From positions 4,099-68,098 of the forward strand of contig DLMI01000129.1 in the NCBI GenBank assembly GCA_002478145.1: 64,000 nt of DNA, in the 5' to 3' direction. The DNA comes from Acidobacteria bacterium UBA7540. Lineage in GTDB: Bacteria > Acidobacteriota > Terriglobia > UBA7540. This document shows, in pieces, positions 35,368 through 44,468 of this stretch; the stretch's first letter is position 1, and each line of letters starts with the position of its first letter. The notes under the pieces are model-generated. The model did no database searches and was not told the origin of the DNA. It saw nothing but the letters and a program-made list of their open reading frames with translations. A program made the position numbers and the translations under genes.

Positions 35368-35655
35368 TCGTCTCCTGAGTTCACGGAACGGCGGATGCCG
35401 GATCCGTGTTTGATCCTGGACTCTTCTTCCGGCAGCTGCGGCAGGTGGTTGGCATGGAACCCGTATCATACGCCAGGTTCGTCCAACCCGGACAGGCTAC
35501 CAGAACAAATAATCGAACCTCGGTCAAGGAGCATCCCATAGACAGGTTTTGGGCTTAAACTTATGGGTGCAGTGTTACGAGGTCCAAAACATAGGGAGGC
35601 GCTCTTGCGTTGCCAGATTTGCCGATTGGGGAGGGCCCCGCACCCTGCGGCATTA

Positions 35656-36825
35656 ATGTTTTCCTCATTGCGTTCTTCGATCGCGGGACTTGGTCTTTTC
35701 GGGGCGCTATCCATCCTGACCTTCGCCCTCGTCACCTTTGCGCAGGGACCTGATCCCGCCCAGCTCTTCCAGGATGCGTACGCGGCCCAGCAGCGCGGAG
35801 AGACGACGGTGGCCATACGCAAGTATGAGGAACTCATTCGACTTCATCCGGACATGACCGCGGCGCGCGCGAACCTGGGTGTCGTACTCGCCTCTCTGGG
35901 TCGCTTCGACGAGGCTATCGTCCAGTATCGTGCCGCACTCGAGCAAGTCCCCGGCAATCCGGCCCTCCGCCTCAACCTGGCGCTCGCTTACTACAAGAAA
36001 GGTGATTTTCCCCTTGCGGCTGGCGAGTTCAGCTCTCTGCACGAAGCTGAGCCCGGCGACGTGCGGGTCGCCACGTTGCTAGGCCAATGCTATGTGCGGC
36101 TGGGCCGCGACGCGGAGGTCATCTCCCTTCTGATGCCCTTCGAGAAGGCTAACCCCGGCAATCTCGACCTCGAGTGGGCACTGGGATCGGCGCTGATTCG
36201 CTCCGACCGCACCGAAGAGGGCGCGGAGCGAGTCGAAAAGGTCGCCGAGCAGGGACACAACGCCGAGGCGTACATGCTGGCTGCGCAGTCGTATCTCAAG
36301 CTCGCTGCCTTCGACAAGGCGCGCCGCAACTTCGACGCGGCAATGCGTCTCAACCCGCATCTGCCCGGCCTTTACACCCTGGGCGGCATGATCATGGACA
36401 ATTCCGGCGATTCCCAGGGGGCGGCGGGCGCCTTTCAAAAGGCGCTCGAAGCCAACCCCAATGATTTTGAGGCGCGGCTGCGTCTTGGCGCAGTTCTCTA
36501 CGACCAGCGCCAGTTGGATGCCGCCAAAAAGCAACTCGAGCGGGCGGTCGAGCTCGACCTCGCATCGGGGGTCGCTCGCTATGAGTTGGCGCGGGTCGAA
36601 CGCGCGCAGGGTCAGCTCGACGCTGCCGTGAAAGACCTTGAAAAGGTCGTGCGAGCCGAGCCGGACTGGCTGCCACCGCACATTGAGCTCGTCGCCCTTT
36701 ATTACCGCCTGAAACGGCCGGAAGATGGTGCGAGGGAGAAGCGGATCGTTGACCGACTCAGCGCCGAGGAGCAGCAGCGCACCTCCAAGTCCCGCATTAT
36801 CGCCCCGACGATTCCTTCACATTGA
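35656..36825 (+). CDS. Secreted tetratricopeptide-repeat protein
   Basis: 389 aa from the ATG at 35656; the frame is open back to 35563 but the signal peptide begins here (IAGLGLFGALSILTFALVTFAQ). About nine TPR units fill the rest (AARANLGVVLASLGRFDEA, LRLNLALAYYKKGDFPLA, FEARLRLGAVLYDQRQLDAA). It is a periplasmic scaffold of unknown partner. Its 3' end overlaps that of the convergent UnbV/FG-GAP gene by 29 bp. Proteins of these two families often occur side by side in Acidobacteriota. Confidence 0.82.
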   Translation: MFSSLRSSIAGLGLFGALSILTFALVTFAQGPDPAQLFQDAYAAQQRGETTVAIRKYEELIRLHPDMTAARANLGVVLASLGRFDEAIVQYRAALEQVPGNPALRLNLALAYYKKGDFPLAAGEFSSLHEAEPGDVRVATLLGQCYVRLGRDAEVISLLMPFEKANPGNLDLEWALGSALIRSDRTEEGAERVEKVAEQGHNAEAYMLAAQSYLKLAAFDKARRNFDAAMRLNPHLPGLYTLGGMIMDNSGDSQGAAGAFQKALEANPNDFEARLRLGAVLYDQRQLDAAKKQLERAVELDLASGVARYELARVERAQGQLDAAVKDLEKVVRAEPDWLPPHIELVALYYRLKRPEDGAREKRIVDRLSAEEQQRTSKSRIIAPTIPSH

Positions 36826-38527
36826 GCACGCGGTCGGCGGCCACGTCCCGGAGTGTCTGCACGATGCCCGACGGCCAGCGGATCTCGACTTGTTCGGCCT
36901 GGTCCTCCGCGCCAAGCCCGAAGTGCACCGGTCCGTGGCTGGACGAGGCGTAGCCGACGCTGGTGGTCATGTGATTGTACTGCGCCCCCGCCCTCGTCAC
37001 GACTTTGACCACGGCGCCGATCCCGTCGCGGTTGCTCTTGGTTCCCTCAAGCTGAATGTCTAGCCAGTGCCCGGCGCCCTCGGTTCGATTCATCCAGATC
37101 TCAGCCTCCCTTCCCAGCGCGGTGACCACCACATCGACCCGGCCGTCGCCGTCGAAGTCGCCGAAGGCGCAGCCGCGGTGGCGCGCGGGGGGAGAGGCGT
37201 TCAGCCCCGCTTCCTCGGTCAAAGCCTGCCATTTCCCGCCCGCACCCAGGTTCCGAAAGACGGTGTTGTACTGCTCGATCTCCGTGCCGGGTTTCGGCAG
37301 CGCCTCGACATGTCCGCGCGTCACGAACAGGTCCTTCCATCCGTCGTTATCAAAATCGAAGAGGCCCGGGCCGTAGCCGCTCATCGACCGGCTGAGCTCT
37401 CGCATCCCGCTTTCGTAGGTAATTTCCTCAAACCCGCGTCCGCCCATGTTGCGAAAAATAGGAAAAGTCTGATTATTCAGGGCCACGGTCACGATATCCG
37501 GGTAACCGTCGTTATTGAAGTCCCGAAAATCCAAACCCATCCCCGAGATGAACGCCCCGTCTTCGGCTAAGGCAACGCCTTCCTGAAGCGCCACTTCCTC
37601 GAATTTCTGCCCGGTGTTATGAAACAGGAAGTTGTAGTACGCGTCGTTGGTCACGAACAGGTCAGGCCGTCCGTCCAGGTCGTAGTCGGCCATGCCCACG
37701 CCCATGCCCTTGCCCACGTGAGCGCGAATGCCCCATTCCTCCGATACATCTTGAAAGGTTCCATCGCCCTTATTCAAAAATAGCTGATTGGGCTGGCCCT
37801 TGTAAAACCTCGGGCTGCAATAATCATAGGTATCGGCGAAGCCGCAGAGGGGTTCCTTCTGGCAATCCCATTGCAGGTAGTTGAGCACGAACAGGTCGAG
37901 CAGGCCGTCATTGTTGACGTCCACCCAGGCTGCGGTGATGGTCCAGAGCGGGCCGTACTCGGGGTCGTTCCAGCGGTCCAAACCCGCCTTGGCGGTGACA
38001 TCGGTGAACGTTCCGTCGCCGTTGTTGTGATAAAGGGTGTTGCGGTGGACGCCCGCCACGAAGAGGTCGGGATATCCATCGTTGTCGTAGTCGCCGACGG
38101 CCACGCCGTTGTCATATCCGCTGCCCGCCAAGCCCGCCTGCTGGGTGACGTCGGTGAACACCCCGTGACCGTCATTGCGGAAAAGCCGGTTCGAGAACTT
38201 CGGCGAGTCTTTCTTCAACGTCGTGATATTCGCGCCATTGGTGAAGAAGATGTCGGGGCGGCCGTCCTTATTGTAATCAAAAACGGCGACCCCGCCCGCC
38301 ATCGTGGCGGGAGCGTGGGGAGTAGCGAGGGTTTCATCACTCTCGTGGTGGAAAGGCGCCCTTTGCAGTGAGAATCGAATCCGGGGAGACGAGCCGCTGA
38401 GAGCACGCTGAAAAGCGCGGCTCCGGGCACGCGGCATCCAGAATGCCCCCAACAGCGCCAACATCTCACGCCGCGTGAAGGTGCGCCGAATTGTGGGCAA
38501 GGTGAAGCCGTAGTTGCCGATAATCAA
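36797..38527 (-). CDS. Secreted CRTAC1-type FG-GAP/ASPIC-UnbV protein
   Basis: 576 aa. Probable signal with twin Arg (TFTRREMLALLGAFW). Repeated FG-GAP/VCBS blades: VFDYNKDGRPDIFFTNG, VGDYDNDGYPDLFVAG, MADYDLDGRPDLFVTN, FRDFNNDGYPDIVTVA, FDFDNDGWKDLFVTRG, FGDFDGDGRVDVVVTA, each with Asp-rich calcium sites. An ASPIC/UnbV end follows (GIGAVVKVVTRAGAQYNHM, VHFGLGAEDQAEQVEIRWPSG). It forms an extracellular beta-propeller, probably for binding; no catalytic role is known. Confidence 0.92.
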   Translation of the reverse strand: MIIGNYGFTLPTIRRTFTRREMLALLGAFWMPRARSRAFQRALSGSSPRIRFSLQRAPFHHESDETLATPHAPATMAGGVAVFDYNKDGRPDIFFTNGANITTLKKDSPKFSNRLFRNDGHGVFTDVTQQAGLAGSGYDNGVAVGDYDNDGYPDLFVAGVHRNTLYHNNGDGTFTDVTAKAGLDRWNDPEYGPLWTITAAWVDVNNDGLLDLFVLNYLQWDCQKEPLCGFADTYDYCSPRFYKGQPNQLFLNKGDGTFQDVSEEWGIRAHVGKGMGVGMADYDLDGRPDLFVTNDAYYNFLFHNTGQKFEEVALQEGVALAEDGAFISGMGLDFRDFNNDGYPDIVTVALNNQTFPIFRNMGGRGFEEITYESGMRELSRSMSGYGPGLFDFDNDGWKDLFVTRGHVEALPKPGTEIEQYNTVFRNLGAGGKWQALTEEAGLNASPPARHRGCAFGDFDGDGRVDVVVTALGREAEIWMNRTEGAGHWLDIQLEGTKSNRDGIGAVVKVVTRAGAQYNHMTTSVGYASSSHGPVHFGLGAEDQAEQVEIRWPSGIVQTLRDVAADRVLNVKESSGR

Positions 38528-38637
38528 GGTAAATCCTCTATTTCAGATGGTGTTGGTGGCACAAGTGTTGACCTGAATCCGGCGTGAAAGAAACTGCTAA
38601 GAATGCGGTTTCGCGCCCCGCGGGGCATTGTGCTGAA

Positions 38638-38656
38638 ACCCCACTCTTCGTGGGGT
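38638..38656 (-). terminator. Possible weak terminator after the TPR/carboxypeptidase-regulatory gene
   Basis: A CCCCAC/GTGGGG stem with a 5-base loop, followed on the minus strand only by TTT, 156 bp past the stop of the leftward gene at 38812. The short T-run makes it doubtful. Confidence 0.3.
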
Positions 38657-38811
38657 CTCAGCGTAAGGCGCAGCATACCTGTTTTGCCGGCTTTCAGCAA
38701 GCCTTCGGCGAGTTCTTATTTAGCTGGTGATGCCGGATTCAGATTAAGTCGTCCGCCTTCGGGCAGGGCCTAGGGGACATCGTCCGGGTGCACCGGTGTG
38801 GGTCACTCCCG

Positions 38812-39855
38812 TCAAGGCTTGCTGGTGGAACTGGCCCTCACTTCCGGCTCGGCGCTGGTCACGCCGCCACTCCGCAAAACCTCCGAGATCTTCTTAGCGC
38901 TAGTAGCGTACGGCCCTTGCGGGCTTAGGCGCAGGTAGGTGTCAACCTCGGCCAGAGCCTTCCCGTATTCGCCCGTCTTCAGGTATGTGTTGGCAAGCTT
39001 GGCGTGAAACTCCGCCGGCATATCAGGATGGAGTGACTGCGCGGTAAGAAAATCCTGCGAGGCCTTTTGGTATTCCCCCCTGGCAAAATGGACCGTTCCG
39101 AGCTGATAGTGAGAGAGCCAAGCATTCGGCGACAGCCGCAGCACCTCGCGAAGAATGGTCTCGCTGTCTTGGGGCTTGTTCTCAGTCATATAAAGCCGCG
39201 CCAACGAGTAAAAGGCATCCAAGTAGGTGCCGTCACAGTGGATGGCTTGCTTGTACCTGTCCTCGGCCCTATCCGGTTTGTGGTCGGCAAGATCAAGTTC
39301 CGCGAGAGCGGCCTGCGCTCGCGCGAAGCAGGGGTATTCTTCGACTGCTTTTTCGAGGTGGTTCCGCGCTTCTGTCAGCTTGTTCTCCCGCCAGGCGTGC
39401 GTTCCCTTCTCAAACTCCTTGCGGGCGTTTTTCGGAGCCGCCTGATCGGTCAGCGAGGGCAGAGCACTGAGGTTGACTTTGGATTTGTCAAGGGGCAAAA
39501 GGACAATCCTGACGCTGTGAAAGGTGATCCAGCCATCGCTAAGGTCGAGAGACTGCTGGTAAGGTTGAAAGTCGCCATCCTTCACGGATAGGCTGTAGTT
39601 CCCGGCGAGGAGCCCAGCAAACTCAAAGTTCCCGCTCGAATCCACCGGACGGCTCATTATGGGCGTGCCCTCCTGCGTCTCAAGCGTAACGGTCACCCCC
39701 ACAGGGATCACCTGCCCGTCCCTGGTTTGGACCTGACCACGCAAGGTGATGTTGTGCAGGAAGGCACCCTGCTGCCCGGGGGAGGCGGACGCTGCAGAGA
39801 AGAGCACCGCGCCGCAGACCATTGCTGTCCAAGAAAAAGAACAACTCCGCACCAT
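38812..39855 (-). CDS. Secreted protein with carboxypeptidase-regulatory and TPR domains
   Basis: 347 aa with AAGGAG before the ATG at 39855. Signal peptide to about residue 27. Residues 35-115 form a carboxypeptidase regulatory-like beta domain (LRGQVQTRDGQVIPVGVTVTLET, GNFEFAGLLAGNYSLSV). TPR units run from about 145 to 325 (ARNHLEKAVEEYPCFARAQ, DAFYSLARLYMTENKPQ). This layout is common in Acidobacteriota. It probably has a periplasmic or surface assembly role; the partner is unknown. Confidence 0.8.
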   Translation of the reverse strand: MVRSCSFSWTAMVCGAVLFSAASASPGQQGAFLHNITLRGQVQTRDGQVIPVGVTVTLETQEGTPIMSRPVDSSGNFEFAGLLAGNYSLSVKDGDFQPYQQSLDLSDGWITFHSVRIVLLPLDKSKVNLSALPSLTDQAAPKNARKEFEKGTHAWRENKLTEARNHLEKAVEEYPCFARAQAALAELDLADHKPDRAEDRYKQAIHCDGTYLDAFYSLARLYMTENKPQDSETILREVLRLSPNAWLSHYQLGTVHFARGEYQKASQDFLTAQSLHPDMPAEFHAKLANTYLKTGEYGKALAEVDTYLRLSPQGPYATSAKKISEVLRSGGVTSAEPEVRASSTSKP

Positions 39856-40053
39856 GGCACATCTCCTTGGCTGGGATTTAGTCTTGTCTACCCTGACTTG
39901 GTCAACTTAGCACGAAACGGAACGCAAATCAACTGTCCCCAGTCTGTGGTGCCTGGCTGCTCGCGCTCGTCAATCAGCAACTCGGTGCGAGGTGTGGCGC
40001 CGGCGAAGGTCCACGGGTGCTTCTCCGCCCCGCCTCTCGGCCGGAACACATGA

Positions 40054-40092
40054 CAAAAAAAAGGGGGGATGGCCGAAGCCATCCCCCGCTTG
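40054..40092 (-). terminator. Rho-independent terminator of the TonB-type receptor gene
   Basis: On the minus strand, a GGGGGATGGC stem with a TTCG tetraloop and its complement GCCATCCCCC is followed at once by eight T. It lies 23 bp after the receptor stop. Confidence 0.92.
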
Positions 40093-40115
40093 CCGTGCTA
40101 GTCGTTCCGGTCGCC

Positions 40116-43100
40116 TCAGAAGTAGTACTTGAGACTGAGTTCCATTACGCGGCGACCCGTCGTGTACAGGGGCTTGCCCGTGAAGTTAGTGTTCACGTTG
40201 GTCGGGCTGAGCGTCCCGCTCTTGTTAAAGCTCAAATCCACGTCGCTGTTATTCAGGGTGAAATCCGGCAGAGGATGGTTCAGGAAGTTGAAAGCCTGGA
40301 CGCGGAATTGGATACTCTGCCGCTCGGTGATCTTGAAGTTCTTGTACAGACCAAGGTCACTGTCGAAGTAGGCAGGGCCTTTGATGTACGGCCAGATGAT
40401 ATTCCCATTCTGCCCCTGCGTGGTGGGTGGGGTAAAGCAGTTGGGATTGAAATACTGGCCGGACGACAAACCCTTCCGAGGATCGCAGGTCAGAACAGGA
40501 ACGAGGCTGTCAGCGGTAGTGCCCAGAATTTGTGTGGTGCCTTCGTTGCCCGCATACGCCACGTTCAGAGTGCCGCCGGTGTTCGGCTGTATGGGTGAGC
40601 CGCTCTGGAGTTGGGTCAGGCCGGAGATCTCCCATCCGTTGACGAACCCCTTGGCAATCTTCTCGCCATATGATTCGCCATGGACCGGCCCGGGGAGGCG
40701 GAATACGTACGCGATATTAAAGATGTTCGTGTGGTCGTAGGCAAGCACGCCGTAGTTATTCTTCAGGTTGTACCAGTCGAGGAGGGCGCCATTGCCATTG
40801 CCACCGTTGTCGGTTTGGCCGTCGCGGATGCCGAGTACTTTGCTCCACGTGTAGTTCATCATCACCGTGACCCGTCCGGCCCGCTTGTTCCACGAAATCT
40901 GGAGGGCATTGTAGTTCGCGTAACTGCCGTGCCCATTGACATTGATGCTCTTGTCGGCGTAATTGTACGGGTCGTAGTCCACCACCGCGCTGCCGGGGAC
41001 GCCACCTGTCTTACAGCCCGTGGGTGTGTAGAAGGGTGCATTGCAGTAAGCGATCCCCGTCACGGGATCGGGTTTGAAGTACGCGCCCAGCGGCATCTTG
41101 TTGGCGACCGACGCGTTGGCGGCGATCAGCTCGTTGCGGCTGGCGTTGCCAGTATATCCGACCTCGAACAGCGAGTTCCATGGCCCGCGCTGGTCAATGA
41201 GGAAGTCCCAGTTCGCCGTATAGGGGGTTTTGTTATCGCCGAACGCCATCGCGCCCTCGGAGAGGCCGCTGCTCGATGCGGGAATTGCCCCTGTCGGCGT
41301 AGTTGGCAGGCAGGCGCTAGACGAAGTGAGCGTGGCCCACCCCCGAGCACCGCAGGTGGTCGAGAAAATCTGAACGCCCAGCGGAACCTCGGTTCCGTTA
41401 ACGTCGTTGTACGCGACCTGGTAACGGTAAACGCCGAAGCCGCCGCGCAGGATGGTCTTACCATTTCCGAACAGATCGTACGCAGCGCCCACGCGCGGGT
41501 CGTAGTAGAAAGTCGGCGAACTCCAACCCGAAAGGGGAATTTTGGAGTTGATGCCATGCCAGGTGAAACCTGGCAGGTTATTCCCAATGCACGTAGGCCC
41601 TACGGACGCGCTTGCGCATAGTGCCGGATCGAACACCGCCACTCCTTCAGTACCCCCAGGAGACCACTGGCCTAGGTGGTCGAGACGGAGGCCGAAGTCC
41701 AGTGTCAGCCGGCGGCTTGCTTTCCAATGATCCTGCGCGTAACCCGCCAGCGTGGTGAACCAGAGGTTGTGGACCGGATCCAAGCTATACTGATTGAAGT
41801 TCACGGCGTTGCCAAGCAGCATGTCCGCCAGGGGATTCCCGGTTGTAGTGTAAGCCCAAGGATCCCATTCGAAGCTCCCCTGCGGGAAGCCGTTATTGCC
41901 CTCCCAAGTACCGTCAGTTTGCTGGTTGCCCCACCGGGCCCAGTAGAAGCCGAATTTGATCGTGTGCTTGCGCACTACCCAGGCCAGGTTATCCGAGAGC
42001 GAAGGCACACGCTTGAGAGCGCCGAAAGCGCCGTTCTGAAAACCAGCGGCAAACCCCGGAGCCCAGAACATGGGCATGTAGCCAGGGCCCCAGCCGTCGT
42101 CGCTAAAGACGTTCGGGATCATCGGCGCGGTGCCAGCGTTGTAGGGGAGCTTAAGGTTGGCCAACGCTCCAAGATTGGCGGGATTAGCCTTCGCGGGGTC
42201 CGCGTCTTTTACGGGGTTAATGAACGAGGTGTAGTTAAACGTCGTTTCGTTGGTCAGCGTGGGTGTGAACACGTGCGTCAGGCTGGTAGACCAGAGGTTG
42301 GAGATTTCGATGGCCGGGAAGGCCGAGGGGTAGGGGACGGTGCCGGACGGTATCCACCAGACGCCCAGGTTGTTTTGGTCTATTTCGTGCTGGCGGTTGT
42401 AGGAGACGTACAGCCTCGTATTCTGGGTGATGTTGTAGTCGCCGCGCACCTTAATCTCATAGCGATCAACCGGGGGAGCGTTTATGAACTGGTAATCGTA
42501 CCCGCCATGAGTGGCTGGACTGACGTCGGGCGCCGGGAAGAGGCTCATATAGGCCTGCCCAATCGGGTCGATCAGGTTCGAGGGAATCTGCCCGCCGCTG
42601 GATACGATCGACGCCGCGGCGGGAGTTCCGCAGAAATTGGGCCAAGATCCATTGCCGTAAGTTCCGGGCTTGCCTGCTACGGGACCATAGGCGCTGAGAT
42701 TGCAGGGAGTAGTCGCCGTAGTCCAACCGGTGCTCGCGGGGGGAAGCTGGCTTTGAGTGAAGTTGCCGTTCAGCATGTCCGCAGTGGGCGTAAAACTGTT
42801 TAGCAGCGAGCCCTCTGGGTGCTGGATCATGTATTCGAAGCCGCCAAAGAAGAACAGCTTGTCACGACCCTTGTTGAAGTCGGTGAAAGGCAAAAGCACA
42901 GGGCCGCCAACAGTGAAGCCGGGATACCAATAATGGTCGATCGGCTTCTTCGCGCCTTGAGACTTGAAGTAGGAGTCCTCGGCGTTCAGGTCTCCGTTAC
43001 GCATGTATCCGTAAATGTCGCCATGGAGTTGTGATCCCCCACTCTTGCCGGTTGCGTTGACGGTGACAGGTCCGTTAGCGAATTCGGCGTCGAAGGCGGA

Positions 43101-43829
43101 GGTGCGGACCGTCAGCTCAGCGGTCTGATCCTGGTTGATGTTCGCCGTCTGCGTACCCGTGTTTCCCGTATCGACGATAACTCCGCCGTCCACGGTCAAC
43201 TGCAAGCCGCCGTAAGGCTGAGTCCCGCTCGCCGAAAACGTGCCGACGGGACCGCTGTTGGTTTCCGTGGTTAGACTGTTCCATGGAGTCTGGCCCAAGC
43301 CGTTGGCATACCCCATGCCAGGCAAGATCTTGATGAGCTCCGCCGCATCGCGGCCCTCGATCGCCAGTTCGCTCACCATGTTCTGGTTCAGGGACGTGCT
43401 GTTCTCGCCAGTGTCCACCGGCGCCAAGGCAACGGCAGCGGCCACGACTTCGACGGTCGTCGTCGCCCCGGCCACCTTCAGGGCGATGTTCGGCAGCGTT
43501 CTGCTGTCGTAGGCGTTTAACACAATGTTCCTTTGCTCCCAAGTGGTGAACCCCTTCGACGAAATCGTCACTGTGTATGAGCCCACCTGAAGTAGCGGGA
43601 AGCTGAAGAAACCAACGCTGTTCGAAACGATGTTCTGAGTCGCGTTGGTGGCCTCATTCTTTAACGCCACGTTGGCGCCGGGAATAACCGCGCCTGTTAC
43701 GTCAACAATGGTGCCGCTCAATGAAGCGGTCGCCACCTGACCGAACGCGGGCAGTTGTAAAGTACTTAGGACTGCAATAAACAGGGCTGCAAAGGCTGCC
43801 CCGCATTGCTGCAGATAATGCTTCTTCAT
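40116..43829 (-). CDS. TonB-dependent receptor-like outer-membrane protein with carboxypeptidase-regulatory domain (Oar-like)
   Basis: 1237 aa. Signal peptide to about residue 30 (ends QLPAFGQ). Residues 33-120 form a carboxypeptidase regulatory-like domain (SLSGTIVDVTGAVIPGANVAL). A plug-like region follows (about 140-260; DAAELIKILPGMGY, TVDGGVIVDTGNTGTQ), then a very large beta-barrel to the C-terminal Phe (MELSLKYYF). This is the acidobacterial giant receptor type, thought to import or bind polysaccharide or peptide fragments. Promoter-like boxes lie at 43901-43930 and a strong terminator follows. The divergent neighbour is a malectin-domain regulator, a plausible controller. Confidence 0.92.
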   Translation of the reverse strand: MKKHYLQQCGAAFAALFIAVLSTLQLPAFGQVATASLSGTIVDVTGAVIPGANVALKNEATNATQNIVSNSVGFFSFPLLQVGSYTVTISSKGFTTWEQRNIVLNAYDSRTLPNIALKVAGATTTVEVVAAAVALAPVDTGENSTSLNQNMVSELAIEGRDAAELIKILPGMGYANGLGQTPWNSLTTETNSGPVGTFSASGTQPYGGLQLTVDGGVIVDTGNTGTQTANINQDQTAELTVRTSAFDAEFANGPVTVNATGKSGGSQLHGDIYGYMRNGDLNAEDSYFKSQGAKKPIDHYWYPGFTVGGPVLLPFTDFNKGRDKLFFFGGFEYMIQHPEGSLLNSFTPTADMLNGNFTQSQLPPASTGWTTATTPCNLSAYGPVAGKPGTYGNGSWPNFCGTPAAASIVSSGGQIPSNLIDPIGQAYMSLFPAPDVSPATHGGYDYQFINAPPVDRYEIKVRGDYNITQNTRLYVSYNRQHEIDQNNLGVWWIPSGTVPYPSAFPAIEISNLWSTSLTHVFTPTLTNETTFNYTSFINPVKDADPAKANPANLGALANLKLPYNAGTAPMIPNVFSDDGWGPGYMPMFWAPGFAAGFQNGAFGALKRVPSLSDNLAWVVRKHTIKFGFYWARWGNQQTDGTWEGNNGFPQGSFEWDPWAYTTTGNPLADMLLGNAVNFNQYSLDPVHNLWFTTLAGYAQDHWKASRRLTLDFGLRLDHLGQWSPGGTEGVAVFDPALCASASVGPTCIGNNLPGFTWHGINSKIPLSGWSSPTFYYDPRVGAAYDLFGNGKTILRGGFGVYRYQVAYNDVNGTEVPLGVQIFSTTCGARGWATLTSSSACLPTTPTGAIPASSSGLSEGAMAFGDNKTPYTANWDFLIDQRGPWNSLFEVGYTGNASRNELIAANASVANKMPLGAYFKPDPVTGIAYCNAPFYTPTGCKTGGVPGSAVVDYDPYNYADKSINVNGHGSYANYNALQISWNKRAGRVTVMMNYTWSKVLGIRDGQTDNGGNGNGALLDWYNLKNNYGVLAYDHTNIFNIAYVFRLPGPVHGESYGEKIAKGFVNGWEISGLTQLQSGSPIQPNTGGTLNVAYAGNEGTTQILGTTADSLVPVLTCDPRKGLSSGQYFNPNCFTPPTTQGQNGNIIWPYIKGPAYFDSDLGLYKNFKITERQSIQFRVQAFNFLNHPLPDFTLNNSDVDLSFNKSGTLSPTNVNTNFTGKPLYTTGRRVMELSLKYYF

Positions 43830-43900
43830 GAATTTCTTCTCCCTTCTTCTCTGGTAGGACCCAAGACCGACAAGACTTACACACGCAACCTTCCCTCCCG

Positions 43901-43930
43901 CCTATACCAAACAGGTGCGCAGTAACACAA
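43901..43930 (-). promoter_or_regulatory. Putative promoter of the TonB-type receptor gene with adjacent dyad
   Basis: On the minus strand, TTGTGT (43930-43925) and TATAGG (43906-43901) are 18 bp apart. The near-palindrome AGGTTAAACCT at 43930-43940 abuts the -35 box and could be an operator. Confidence 0.4.
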
Positions 43931-44140
43931 GGTTAAACCTGTTAATTTTCCGTCTACTGCTAGTTACTCCAATAACTGGCTTGTTTTCAATACGACGGGG
44001 CTGCGGTTTCAACTGTAACGGGTGACGCCGTGTCAAGCTATTTAAGAATGTAATTTTCGCATGAGCCGCCAATCCATCTAAAGTCTTACCCAAGGTCCAT
44101 GCCTTCTCCGTGTCGTTCAACGGTCAGGGAGGGTTGAGGG

Positions 44141-44338
44141 CTAGCTAGGACGCGAGGCTCGCGATGGACTGAGCCTCCGCTGCGCCAACTCGTAGATGGC
44201 CTCCCGTTTCTCCTCGATGCGGCAGTTCAACTCAAACGCATCCCTACTTGCCAAGATCCTCTGCTTCCCCCGCCGCTCGGCCCGTCGATAACGGACGTAA
44301 ACGGCTCGGAGGTACTCCCATTTGCTTTGCCGCCCCAT
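44141..44338 (-). CDS. Small ORF, possible remnant of an IS transposase 5' end
   Basis: 65 aa, Arg-rich. The first 29 residues (MGRQSKWEYLRAVYVRYRR and following) resemble, from memory, the N-terminus of integrase-core IS transposases that begin MGRxSKWEYxRAIYxRY. The expected continuation is absent and unrelated codons follow to the stop. It lies in the divergent spacer between the receptor and malectin regulator. It could also be a real small protein. Confidence 0.3.
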   Translation of the reverse strand: MGRQSKWEYLRAVYVRYRRAERRGKQRILASRDAFELNCRIEEKREAIYELAQRRLSPSRASRPS

Positions 44339-44453
44339 GCCAACCCCCGCCTCGAAACTGCTCTCCTGGGTTACCTTGCGGACGGCTTGACGGGTTACAT
44401 TCTTAAGTGGCTTGGCGGCGCCTCACCAGTAACATTTAACGTGACTCGATGTC

Positions 44454-44459
44454 TACACT
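44454..44459 (+). promoter_or_regulatory. -10-like TACACT just before the malectin regulator
   Basis: TACACT ends 9 bases before the ATG at 44469, so a transcript would begin at or near the start codon. No clear -35 box is seen. Confidence 0.35.
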
Positions 44460-44468
44460 TTACAACCC

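Noticed and set aside
43902..44120. 72-codon leftward frame upstream of the receptor gene
   Set aside because: No ribosome-binding site or motif, and it overlaps the probable receptor promoter.
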